Made by a program: the position numbers and the translations under genes. A stretch of 7,631 nucleotides of DNA, taken from positions 1 to 7,631 of the forward strand of contig JADZET010000005.1 in the NCBI GenBank assembly GCA_020850375.1. Reading direction: 5' to 3'. The notes under the pieces were generated by a model. The model was not told the DNA's origin. It worked only from the letters and a program-made list of their open reading frames with translations, and ran no database searches. Positions within the stretch are counted from its first letter, which is position 1. The number at the start of each line of letters is the position of its first letter. Source of the stretch: Phycisphaeraceae bacterium (GTDB taxonomy: Bacteria > Planctomycetota > Phycisphaerae > Phycisphaerales > Phycisphaeraceae). Of the stretch, positions 1-7,631 are shown piece after piece.

Positions 1-254
<254 letters not shown>

Positions 255-265
255 CCCCCCCGCCC

Positions 266-282
266 CCGGAAGCTAATTCCGG
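266..282 (+). other. Small inverted repeat downstream of gap
   Basis: CCGGAA (266-271) and TTCCGG (277-282) form a perfect 6-bp stem with a 5-base loop. It lies 11 bases after the gap stop codon and 22 bases before the terminator hairpin. It has no T-tract of its own, so it is more likely an mRNA 3'-end stabilising hairpin or a terminator accessory than a terminator. It may be chance. Confidence 0.35.
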
Positions 283-303
283 TGCAAACAGGCAGAACAA
301 CAG

Positions 304-329
304 ACCCCGGCCTTCGAGCCGGGGTTTTT
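304..329 (+). terminator. Intrinsic terminator of gap, possibly shared with the convergent gmhA-like gene
   Basis: CCCCGGC (305-311) pairs with GCCGGGG (318-324) around a 6-base loop, extended by an A-T pair (304/325), and is followed by TTTTT (325-329). This is a textbook Rho-independent terminator for the plus strand. Read from the minus strand, the same hairpin is followed by a moderately T-rich stretch (about 303 down to 285) rather than a pure T run. It could therefore weakly terminate the convergent isomerase transcript, whose stop codon lies about 40 bases away. Confidence 0.85.
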
Positions 330-366
330 CATCTTGGGTTGATCTTGCACTGTGCTGTGAGACAGA

Positions 367-1035
367 TCACGCCGCGGAGGGCGGGCCGACGGGCGGGAGC
401 TCGCCGGCGTCCTCGATGAAGGCATAGGCGATCATGTGGCACAGGGCCATGTGCACGTCCTCGATCCGGCCCATGTGGGGCTCGGGGACGTGCAGGTGGA
501 GCTGGGCGAGGCCGGCCAGGTCGCCGCCATCCTTGCCGGTGAGCGCGATGGTCCGGCACTTGGCGCGGTTGGCGTGCTCGATTGCACGGACCACGTTGGG
601 CGACCGGCCCGAGCCGGAGATGGCCATCACCACGTCGCCGGCGTTGGCGAAGTTCTTGAGGTGCTCAGCGAAGATGGAGTCGTAGCCGACGTCGTTGGCG
701 TAGGCGGTGATCGTCGGGACGGAGTCGGTCAGGGCCATGATGCGGAAGCGCGACCGCCGGCCGTGGCTGGCGCCCTTGACCATGTCGCAGGCGAAGTGCG
801 AGGCTGTGGCGGCCGAGCCGCCGTTGCCGCAGATGAAGGCTTGCTTGCGGGCGGCGCGGGCCTGACGGAACCACTCGACGGCCAGGCCCACCTGGTCGAG
901 ATCCACCGCCTGCAAGGCCGACAGCAGCCGCCAGCGGTACGCCTGGAGAAAGTCTCCGCTGGGCGCGCCGGCCGGGATCGACGCCGGGGCGCCGGCCAGG
1001 TCCAGGGAAACGTGCTGGGGACGCAGAACCGTCAT
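367..1035 (-). CDS. gmhA: SIS-domain sugar-phosphate isomerase, phosphoheptose isomerase (GmhA) family
   Basis: This 222-residue protein is likely a cytosolic D-sedoheptulose-7-phosphate isomerase, the first step to ADP- or GDP-heptose for surface glycans. A single SIS domain spans about residues 35-208. It shows the phosphate-binding GNGGSAATASH (70-80), a second phosphate loop ISGSGRSPNVVRA (139-151), LTGKDGG (165-171) and a C-terminal RIEDVHMALCH (190-200). Aligned by eye to E. coli GmhA, metal-site His61 and His180 correspond to His80 and His200, but Glu65 corresponds to Asp84 and Gln172 to Glu192. The exact substrate is therefore less certain. The protein is about 30 residues longer than E. 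coli GmhA, mostly as an N-terminal extension of about 20 residues and a Pro/Ala tail. The ATG at 1033-1035 has GGAG five bases upstream. The gene stands alone, convergent with gap and divergent from the amidase. Other SIS proteins such as DiaA are an alternative. Confidence 0.82.
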   Translation of the reverse strand: MTVLRPQHVSLDLAGAPASIPAGAPSGDFLQAYRWRLLSALQAVDLDQVGLAVEWFRQARAARKQAFICGNGGSAATASHFACDMVKGASHGRRSRFRIMALTDSVPTITAYANDVGYDSIFAEHLKNFANAGDVVMAISGSGRSPNVVRAIEHANRAKCRTIALTGKDGGDLAGLAQLHLHVPEPHMGRIEDVHMALCHMIAYAFIEDAGELPPVGPPSAA

Positions 1036-1040
1036 GCAGG

Positions 1041-1044
1041 CTCC
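1041..1044 (-). promoter_or_regulatory. Ribosome binding site of the gmhA-like gene, inside a small palindrome
   Basis: On the minus strand GGAG lies 5 bases before the ATG at 1035 and supports that start. It sits in the centre of the inverted repeat CAGGCT/AGCCTG (1037-1042 and 1045-1050). In mRNA a 5-bp stem could form with the UGGA of the binding site in the loop. Any effect on translation is speculation. Confidence 0.5.
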
Positions 1045-1053
1045 AGCCTGAGC

Positions 1054-1074
1054 TGCCCTTCCTATGGAGGGGCA
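1054..1074. repeat. 21-bp near-perfect palindrome in the divergent intergenic region
   Basis: TGCCCTTCC (1054-1062) and GGAGGGGCA (1066-1074) are inverted repeats separated by TAT. Eight of nine positions are symmetric as DNA. As plus-strand RNA the ninth is a G-U wobble, giving a 9-bp stem. It lies 18 bases upstream of the gmhA-like ATG and 120 bases upstream of the amidase ATG. The place and symmetry suit a binding site for a dimeric regulator; a leader hairpin is the alternative. No T-tract follows, so it is not a typical terminator. The regulator is unknown. Confidence 0.5.
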
Positions 1075-1099
1075 ATTAGGTTTAAACTTTATCGGTCAA
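1073..1099 (-). promoter_or_regulatory. Weak promoter candidate for the gmhA-like gene
   Basis: On the minus strand TTGACC (1099-1094) matches five of six bases of a sigma-70 type -35 box. The best following -10 candidate is TAATTG (1078-1073), after a short 15-base spacer. The segment 1073-1100 is clearly more AT-rich than its surroundings, as expected for a promoter. The -10 match and spacing are poor, so the exact boxes are uncertain. The predicted start would fall within or just past the 1054-1074 palindrome. Confidence 0.3.
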
Positions 1100-1107
1100 A
1101 GAGTGAG

Positions 1108-1147
1108 CGAACCTGTAGCCAGCCTGATGGTTCGGGGGTGTGGTTCG
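1108..1147. repeat. Three copies of a CGAACC/GGTTCG hexamer upstream of the amidase gene
   Basis: CGAACC at 1108-1113 is followed by its reverse complement GGTTCG at 1129-1134 and again at 1142-1147. The last two copies share TGGTTCG and are 13 bases apart. The first pair is an inverted repeat with a 15-base gap. The cluster begins about 90 bases before the amidase start and could be an operator. Six-base units in GC-rich DNA can also recur by chance. I see no good sigma-70 boxes for the amidase here. Confidence 0.3.
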
Positions 1148-1184
1148 TAACTCCAACTCAGCCCGCGACATGGTTTTCCGACAA

Positions 1185-1189
1185 GAGGG
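1185..1189 (+). promoter_or_regulatory. Ribosome binding site of the amidase gene
   Basis: GAGGG lies 5 bases before the ATG at 1195. It decides the start, because the reading frame stays open without a stop far upstream across the antisense of the isomerase gene. The first amidase-family residues (THLTARQMLALVAQGEVSARELV) follow directly from this ATG. Confidence 0.65.
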
Positions 1190-1194
1190 TCCGC

Positions 1195-2784
1195 ATGAGC
1201 TTGCCCCTGACACACCTGACAGCTCGGCAGATGCTCGCCCTGGTGGCCCAAGGCGAGGTCTCCGCCCGCGAGCTCGTCACTGCCCACATCCGGCGGATCG
1301 AAGAGGTCGACAGGCTGCTCAACGCCGTGGTGGTCAGGCGGTTCGACGCCGCGATGGTCGATGCGGCTTCGGCGGACGAACGCCAGGCTCGCGGCGAAGC
1401 TCTTGGGGCGTTGCACGGCCTGCCCGTGACGGTCAAGGAATCGTTCGACCTGGCCGGCCACCCCAGCACAGCCGGCGTCCCCCACTACCAGCACACGCTG
1501 GCGACGGCTGACGCGCCGCTCGTGGCCCGGCTCCGTCAGGCAGGAGCGATCGTCCTGGGCAAGACGAACCTGCCCCAGCTCATGACGAGCTTCGAGTCGG
1601 ACAATCCGCTCTATGGCCGGACCAACAATCCCTGGAACCTCAAACGGTCCGCGGGGGGATCGACGAGCGGGGAAGCAGCGATCATCGCCTGCGGCGGTTC
1701 ACCGCTGGGGCTGGGCAGCGACGGGGCGGGCAGCATCCGCCAGCCCAGCCACGCCTGCGCGATCTGCGGGCTCAAGGCCACGCACGGCCGGTTCTCCATG
1801 CTCGGGCACGCGATATTTGACGATGGATCAACCTACACGCCCCAGCAGGCCGGGCCGATGGCACGCTGCGTCGACGACCTGGTGCTGGGCATGTCGGTCC
1901 TGGCCACGGGCGGGTGGCGTGATATGGACAAACGGGTTGAACACAGCGACTGGCCTGCCCAGATTCCCACGCACGTTCGGGGGATGCGGATCGGCGTTTA
2001 CGAATGGGACGGCATCCTTGAGCCCTCACCGGCCATCCGGCGGGCGGTGCGCGAGGCAGCGGAGGCGCTGGCGCGGGCTGGGGCGATTGTCGAATCGTTC
2101 ACCGTGCCCGATCCGCTGCGGGCGGTGGCGGTGTTCTTCGCCTCGGCCTTCGCCCGTGGGCCGGAGCGCCTCAAGGAGTTCCTGGGCAAGGACAGGGTCG
2201 CCCCCTGCGCGGCGGCGTCCGTTCACCCCCTGTCGCTGCGGCAAGGCGTTGCCTCAGCCCTGGCGGGATGCCTGGGCATCCTAGGACAACGGCGGTTAAG
2301 CATGCTCCTTCGCATCCTGCCCGACCCCCGGAAGCGGATCGAAGATACGAGGGCTGAGCACGAGGCCTACCGGCAGTTCTTTCTGGAAGCGATGCGTCGG
2401 CAGCGACTTGACGCCGTGCTGGGGCCGACGACGGGCACCGTGGCGCTGCCCCACGGCACGGCCAACATCGGGGCCTTCACGGGCATGTACACCGTGCTCT
2501 ACAACGCCCTGGGCTTCCCGGCGGGCGTCGTGCCCGTGACGCGCGTGCGGGCGGGCGAGGAGAGCGACCGACGGCCGGGTTTCGAGATCGTCGACCGTCT
2601 GATCCGCCGAAAGATCGAGCGAGGAAGCGCCGGCATGCCGGTTGGCGTGCAGGTGGCGGGACCGCCGTGGCGGGAGGACGTCGTGCTGGCGGTGATACGG
2701 GCGATCGAGCGGGAGGTCCAGGCGAACGCCGACGCGGACTACCCGCGCGTGCCGATCGATCCGGTCGATCCGGCCGATCGGTGA
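1195..2784 (+). CDS. Amidase-signature hydrolase, fatty acid amide hydrolase-like
   Basis: This 529-residue protein is predicted to be a soluble Ser-cisSer-Lys amidase that hydrolyses a carboxamide. The natural substrate is unknown. The triad is visible: Lys81 in LPVTVKES, Ser156 in AGGSTSGE and nucleophile Ser180 in GAGSIRQPS. The 75- and 24-residue spacings equal those of mammalian FAAH (Lys142, Ser217, Ser241). The stretches GGSPLGLGSD, CAICGLK, GFPAGVVPVTRV, GMPVGVQVAGPPWRED and the terminal AIERE also resemble FAAH more than GatA. There is no N-terminal membrane helix as in FAAH and no signal peptide. Two motif changes stand out: STSGE where SSGGE is usual, and GAGSIR where a GGSIR loop helps form the oxyanion hole. 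GatA is unlikely, because no gatB or gatC is adjacent and the FAAH-type C-terminus is present. The C-terminus ends in a DP-rich tail. carA follows 79 bases later. Confidence 0.88.
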   Translation: MSLPLTHLTARQMLALVAQGEVSARELVTAHIRRIEEVDRLLNAVVVRRFDAAMVDAASADERQARGEALGALHGLPVTVKESFDLAGHPSTAGVPHYQHTLATADAPLVARLRQAGAIVLGKTNLPQLMTSFESDNPLYGRTNNPWNLKRSAGGSTSGEAAIIACGGSPLGLGSDGAGSIRQPSHACAICGLKATHGRFSMLGHAIFDDGSTYTPQQAGPMARCVDDLVLGMSVLATGGWRDMDKRVEHSDWPAQIPTHVRGMRIGVYEWDGILEPSPAIRRAVREAAEALARAGAIVESFTVPDPLRAVAVFFASAFARGPERLKEFLGKDRVAPCAAASVHPLSLRQGVASALAGCLGILGQRRLSMLLRILPDPRKRIEDTRAEHEAYRQFFLEAMRRQRLDAVLGPTTGTVALPHGTANIGAFTGMYTVLYNALGFPAGVVPVTRVRAGEESDRRPGFEIVDRLIRRKIERGSAGMPVGVQVAGPPWREDVVLAVIRAIEREVQANADADYPRVPIDPVDPADR

Positions 2785-2848
2785 CGGTCTATTTCACCCA
2801 TCTCAACGTCCACGAGCTTCCGGGGGTGGAATGCCGGCGTGCGGCCGC

Positions 2849-2854
2849 TACACT
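2849..2854 (+). promoter_or_regulatory. Candidate leaderless promoter (-10 box) of carA
   Basis: TACACT matches four of six bases of the TATAAT -10 consensus, including the key TA and final T. It ends 9 bases before the ATG at 2864. Transcription starting 7-9 bases after the box would begin at or just before the start codon, giving a leaderless or nearly leaderless mRNA. This fits the absence of a Shine-Dalgarno sequence before 2864. The -35 region 17 bases upstream (2826-2831) is weak. Confidence 0.45.
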
Positions 2855-2863
2855 ACCGGCAAT

Positions 2864-4108
2864 ATGGCGATCATCGACCATGCTCACGACGGCCCGGCCG
2901 CACGGCTGGCCCTGGAAGACGGCAGCCTGTTCCGAGGGCGCGCCTTCGGCGACCTGACGTCGCGGTCCATCGACGGCGAGGTCTGCTTCAACACGTCCAT
3001 GACCGGCTACCAGGAGATCCTGACGGACCCGTCCTACCTGGGACAGATCGTGACGATGACGTACCCCCTGATTGGCAATTACGGCGTCAATCCCGAGGAC
3101 CTCGAGTCGCGGCAGATTTTTGTCCGCGGCTTTATTGTCCGCGAGCTCTCGGATGCCGCGAGTAATTTTCGGGCGGATCAGAAACTCGAGACGTGGCTGG
3201 CCAGTCAGAACGTCACGGGCATCACGGGCATCGACACGCGGGCACTGGTACGCAAACTCCGTACAACCGGCGCCATGGATGGGGTGCTGTCGACGGACGG
3301 CAAGCTCAGTGACGCCGACCTGGTGGAGATGGCCAGGCAGTCGCCGGGGCTGGTCGATCGCGACATCGTCAAGGACGTGACCATTCGCGAGCCGATGCTG
3401 TGGAACAAAGACCTGGGGGCCTGGCGACCGATCCAGGGGCAGGTGCCCGCTCCCGATCGGCAATTCAACGTCGTGGCCATCGACTGCGGGGCCAAGCGGA
3501 ACATCTTGCGCAACTTGGTGGACACCGGCTGCAACGTGACACTCGTGCCCTACGACACTTCCCCGGAAAAGATCCTCAAATACAAACCGGACGGCCTGTT
3601 CGTGTCCAATGGCCCGGGCGATCCCGACCCCGTGACGCCAACGATCAATTCACTCCGCCAACTTAAGGGCAAGGTGCCGATCTTCGGCATCTGCCTGGGA
3701 CTGCAACTGTTGGGTCTGGCCATGGGTGCCAACCGATTCAAGCTCAAGTTTGGCCATCGCGGCGGCAACCAGCCCGTGCAGAACCTGCACACGCAGAAGG
3801 TCGAGATCACCAGCCAGAACCATGGGTTCGGCATTGAGCTCGAGTCATTGCGCAAGGTCGGCGGCGAGCCGACGCACGTCAACCTCAATGATGGAACGCT
3901 CGAAGGCTTCCGCCATCCTGACATGCCGATCTTCGCCGTGCAGTATCACCCCGAGGCCAGCCCCGGGCCGCACGACGCACGGTACCTGTTCGACTGCTTT
4001 ATCAACATGATGTCGTCGGGCCGCAGCCCGACCGGGCAGGAGATGGACGCCGCCCAGCGGCAGCGCAACAGCGTCTCCTCGGTCGTGCACGCCGCGGCCG
4101 GCATGTGA
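2864..4108 (+). CDS. carA: Carbamoyl phosphate synthetase small (glutaminase) subunit
   Basis: This 414-residue subunit hydrolyses glutamine and channels ammonia to CarB, which makes carbamoyl phosphate for arginine and pyrimidine synthesis in the cytosol. The N-terminal CPSase domain carries LALEDGSLFRGRAFG and the hallmark FNTSMTGYQEILTDPSY, then ITGIDTRALVRKLR. The class I glutaminase domain has NGPGDPD, the nucleophile Cys277 in FGICLGLQLLG, NHGFGIE, and His362 and Glu364 in QYHPEASPGPHD, so the triad is complete. Length is normal for the family, apart from a tail of about 28 residues with no recognised motif. I chose ATG 2864 because homology starts soon after it and a -10 box sits just upstream. 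An in-frame ATG at 2831, preceded by GGGGGTGGA, would add 11 unconserved residues. carB is not adjacent. speA begins 42 bases after the stop, so cotranscription is likely. Confidence 0.96.
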   Translation: MAIIDHAHDGPAARLALEDGSLFRGRAFGDLTSRSIDGEVCFNTSMTGYQEILTDPSYLGQIVTMTYPLIGNYGVNPEDLESRQIFVRGFIVRELSDAASNFRADQKLETWLASQNVTGITGIDTRALVRKLRTTGAMDGVLSTDGKLSDADLVEMARQSPGLVDRDIVKDVTIREPMLWNKDLGAWRPIQGQVPAPDRQFNVVAIDCGAKRNILRNLVDTGCNVTLVPYDTSPEKILKYKPDGLFVSNGPGDPDPVTPTINSLRQLKGKVPIFGICLGLQLLGLAMGANRFKLKFGHRGGNQPVQNLHTQKVEITSQNHGFGIELESLRKVGGEPTHVNLNDGTLEGFRHPDMPIFAVQYHPEASPGPHDARYLFDCFINMMSSGRSPTGQEMDAAQRQRNSVSSVVHAAAGM

Positions 4109-4136
4109 CGGTTCCCCCCAGCATCCCTTGAAGAAT

Positions 4137-4143
4137 GAGGTGG
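4137..4143 (+). promoter_or_regulatory. Ribosome binding site that fixes the TTG start of speA
   Basis: GAGGTGG is a strong anti-Shine-Dalgarno match 7 bases before TTG at 4151. An in-frame TGA at 4136-4138 closes the frame just upstream, and no in-frame ATG or GTG occurs before the conserved protein begins. This site therefore serves the TTG. Confidence 0.75.
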
Positions 4144-4150
4144 TAAGGCA

Positions 4151-6178
<2,028 letters not shown>

Positions 6179-6199
6179 GGCACGGGGCAGAACAAGTCA

Positions 6200-6229
6200 T
6201 TGGGCTCGGCGGATTCGGGGCGGTATTCT
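6200..6229 (+). promoter_or_regulatory. Candidate leaderless promoter of the ASCH-domain gene
   Basis: TTGGGC (6200-6205), an 18-base spacer and TATTCT (6224-6229) form a plausible sigma-70 type promoter. The -10 box ends 7 bases before the ATG at 6237, so RNA would start at the initiation codon. No Shine-Dalgarno sequence precedes the gene. The arrangement repeats that upstream of carA. Confidence 0.5.
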
Positions 6230-6236
6230 GCTTCCG

Positions 6237-6959
6237 ATGCCGATGCACGTGGCCATTCTGCGATTGCCGTACCTCAGAGCGATCCTTGAGGGTCGTAAGA
6301 CCGTCGAGAGCCGGCTGACGCGCGGGCCCTTGCCGCCCTACCGGCAGATCGCGTCGGGGCAGACGATCTATCTCAAACAGTCCAGCGGGCCGATCCTCGG
6401 CACGGCGGTGGCGGGGCGGGTGATGTTCTTCGACGGGCTGACGCCGGCGGACGTGCGGGCGATCCGGCGAGACTACGGCAAATTCATCGGCGGGGACGAT
6501 GCGTACTGGCGGACCAAGGCCGGCAGCCGGTACGCGACGCTCGTCTGGCTGACACACGTCAAACCCGTGACCTCCGCGACGTCCCTGCCGAGGATTCCAC
6601 GATCGCGGGGCGTCGCGTGGTGGGTGCTGCCGGATCGGCCGGCGAAACCTGGGAAAGCGGCTGTATCGGCGGGCAAGGTGATCGTCGTCTCTCTCACAGA
6701 CGGGGCGATCCGTAACGGCTACCTTCGCCTGCCGGAGAAGCTCCTCGGTGGAAGGCACGTTGAGCGATGCAGCTTCATCTTGCCGGGAGGTGAGAAGGTC
6801 AACACGATCCGCCACGGAAGCGGCCTGATCCAGTGGCGCAAATGGCGAGAATACTACCGCCGGCACGAGGTGCTGCCCGGCGACAGCGTGCGTCTGACGC
6901 CGCTGGCCGACGGGGACATGCCGACGTATCGTGTGAGCTTCGTCACACGCGGCGAGTAA
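6237..6959 (+). CDS. ASCH-domain protein with an unassigned, possibly B3-like C-terminal domain
   Basis: This 240-residue protein has no experimentally clear function that I can assign. Residues 4 to about 110 look like an ASCH domain, a PUA-like fold tied to RNA binding or nucleobase chemistry. LPYLRAILEGRKTVESRL holds the GxKxxExR signature (Gly19, Lys21, Glu24, Arg26), followed by GQTIYLKQSSGPILGTAVAGRV and RYATLVWL. A short Pro/Arg/Lys linker leads to a second region (about 146-236) with VVSLTDGAIRNGYLRLP, FILPGGE, a Trp/Tyr-rich IQWRKWREYYRRH and LPGDSVRL. The RN-x-YLRLP and late PGDxV pattern recalls B3-like beta-barrel DNA-binding domains, but this is by eye and weak. The start is ATG 6237, with a second ATG at 6243. 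The frame is open upstream into speA, but the homology and the -10 box favour 6237. nadC starts 7 bases after the stop, so the two are probably cotranscribed. Confidence 0.75.
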   Translation: MPMHVAILRLPYLRAILEGRKTVESRLTRGPLPPYRQIASGQTIYLKQSSGPILGTAVAGRVMFFDGLTPADVRAIRRDYGKFIGGDDAYWRTKAGSRYATLVWLTHVKPVTSATSLPRIPRSRGVAWWVLPDRPAKPGKAAVSAGKVIVVSLTDGAIRNGYLRLPEKLLGGRHVERCSFILPGGEKVNTIRHGSGLIQWRKWREYYRRHEVLPGDSVRLTPLADGDMPTYRVSFVTRGE

Positions 6960-6966
6960 CACGGAC

Positions 6967-7631
6967 ATGCCCGACCTCTGGTCCCACATCACGCGCGACG
7001 ATCTGGCGTCGCTGATCCGCCAGGCCCGGCATGAAGACATGGGCCCTGCCGGCGTCGACGTCACGAGTGAACTCGTCGTCGACGCTCGCCAAGAGGCGAC
7101 GGCTGTCTTTCACGCCCGCCAGAGGGGCGTCCTGGCGGGGGCGGCGATCCTTCCAGGCGTTGTCGAACAATACGACAAGGCCGTGACGCTGACGACGCAC
7201 CTGGAGGATGGGCAGACGCTCTCGCCGGGAAGCCCGATCGCCACGCTGGCCGGCTCCCTGCGGAGCATCCTGGCCGTCGAGCGCGTGGCGCTGAACTTCA
7301 TGACGCACCTGTGCGGCATCGCCTCGCTGACGAACCGGTTTGTCACGCTCGTCGCGGGCACGAAGGCGAGCATCCTCGACACACGCAAGACACTGCCGGG
7401 CCTGCGGGCCTTGCAGAAATACGCCGTGGTCTGCGGGGGCGGGGCGAACCACCGGACGGGGCTCCATGACGCGGTGCTGGTCAAGGACAACCACATCGCC
7501 CACCTTTCGACCAAGGGGCTCGAAGACGCGGCCAGGCAACTGGCGTCGATGGCGGCCAGGCGATCACCGCGGCCGAAATTCGTTGAGATCGAGGTCGATG
7601 CGCTCGACCAGCTCGCGGCCGTGCTGCGTGC
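6967..7631 (+). CDS. nadC: Nicotinate-nucleotide pyrophosphorylase (carboxylating), N-terminal 221 residues, cut by window edge
   Basis: This is quinolinate phosphoribosyltransferase, which converts quinolinate and PRPP to nicotinate mononucleotide in de novo NAD synthesis. The frame from ATG 6967 stays open to the window end, so about 60-70 C-terminal residues are missing. The N-terminal domain has HEDMGPAGVDVTSELV, the family's ED-G-D-T element, then ERVALNFMTHLCGIASLT, DTRKTLPGLRALQKYAVVCGG and NHRTGLHDAVLVKDNHI. All six active-site residues known from the M. tuberculosis enzyme are seen at a constant offset of one: Arg106, Arg140, Lys141, His162, Arg163 and Lys173. The start lies 7 bases after the ASCH gene with only a weak Shine-Dalgarno match, which suggests translational coupling. 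No nadA or nadB is in view. Confidence 0.96.
   Translation, partial: MPDLWSHITRDDLASLIRQARHEDMGPAGVDVTSELVVDARQEATAVFHARQRGVLAGAAILPGVVEQYDKAVTLTTHLEDGQTLSPGSPIATLAGSLRSILAVERVALNFMTHLCGIASLTNRFVTLVAGTKASILDTRKTLPGLRALQKYAVVCGGGANHRTGLHDAVLVKDNHIAHLSTKGLEDAARQLASMAARRSPRPKFVEIEVDALDQLAAVLR

Noticed and set aside
436..1194. A plus-strand frame, continuous with the amidase, that runs open across the whole isomerase gene and could suggest a 782-residue protein.
   Set aside because: Its translation over 436-1035 is a Gly/Val/Ala/Asp-rich antisense shadow of a clear SIS-domain gene, has no family resemblance, and the amidase has its own ribosome binding site at 1185-1189.
2753..2783. GATC-rich repetitive end of the amidase gene with an inverted CCGATC/GATCGG, considered as a terminator.
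   Set aside because: The stem is short with a long loop, no T-tract follows, and the repeats encode the DP-rich C-terminus.
4135..4146. A three-codon frame ATG-AGG-TGG-TAA overlapping the speA ribosome binding site, considered as an arginine-sensing minigene.
   Set aside because: It has only one Arg codon, no ribosome binding site of its own, and arises naturally from the GAGGTGG sequence. It is most likely coincidence.
6943..7539. A minus-strand open frame opposite nadC.
   Set aside because: The plus strand encodes NadC with all six active-site residues; the opposite frame is a shadow.

Overview
The window is high-GC bacterial chromosomal DNA. It is packed with housekeeping metabolic genes and shows no mobile element, CRISPR array, tRNA or rRNA. 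Seven protein genes are visible, two of them cut by the window edges. My best guess for the host is a planctomycete, perhaps Phycisphaerae-like. This is inference from overall GC, protein style and two promoter -10 boxes placed only 7-9 bases before start codons, and it is not proven.

Layout: (1) The 3' end of a glyceraldehyde-3-phosphate dehydrogenase gene (1-254, +) runs into a convergent intergenic region with a small hairpin and a clear intrinsic terminator (304-329). (2) A SIS-domain sugar-phosphate isomerase of the phosphoheptose isomerase (GmhA) type lies on the minus strand (367-1035). (3) A 159-base divergent intergenic region (1036-1194) is rich in palindromes and repeats. (4) An amidase-signature hydrolase closely resembling the fatty acid amide hydrolase branch follows (1195-2784, +). 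(5) carA, the glutaminase subunit of carbamoyl phosphate synthetase (2864-4108, +), has a candidate leaderless promoter. (6) speA, biosynthetic arginine decarboxylase (4151-6178, +), starts at a TTG with a strong ribosome binding site. (7) An ASCH-domain protein with an unassigned, possibly B3-like C-terminal half (6237-6959, +) has its own candidate leaderless promoter. (8) nadC, quinolinate phosphoribosyltransferase (6967 to the window edge, +), starts 7 bases later.

Functionally, carA makes the ammonia for carbamoyl phosphate (arginine and pyrimidines), speA sends arginine to agmatine and polyamines, and nadC makes NAD from quinolinate. The plus-strand run from the amidase to nadC is tightly spaced, but the promoter-like sites suggest at least two internal transcription starts. 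I see no new multi-gene system. The less ordinary points are the regulatory-looking region 1036-1194, the leaderless promoter architecture, the ASCH fusion protein, and altered motif residues in the GmhA-like and amidase proteins.
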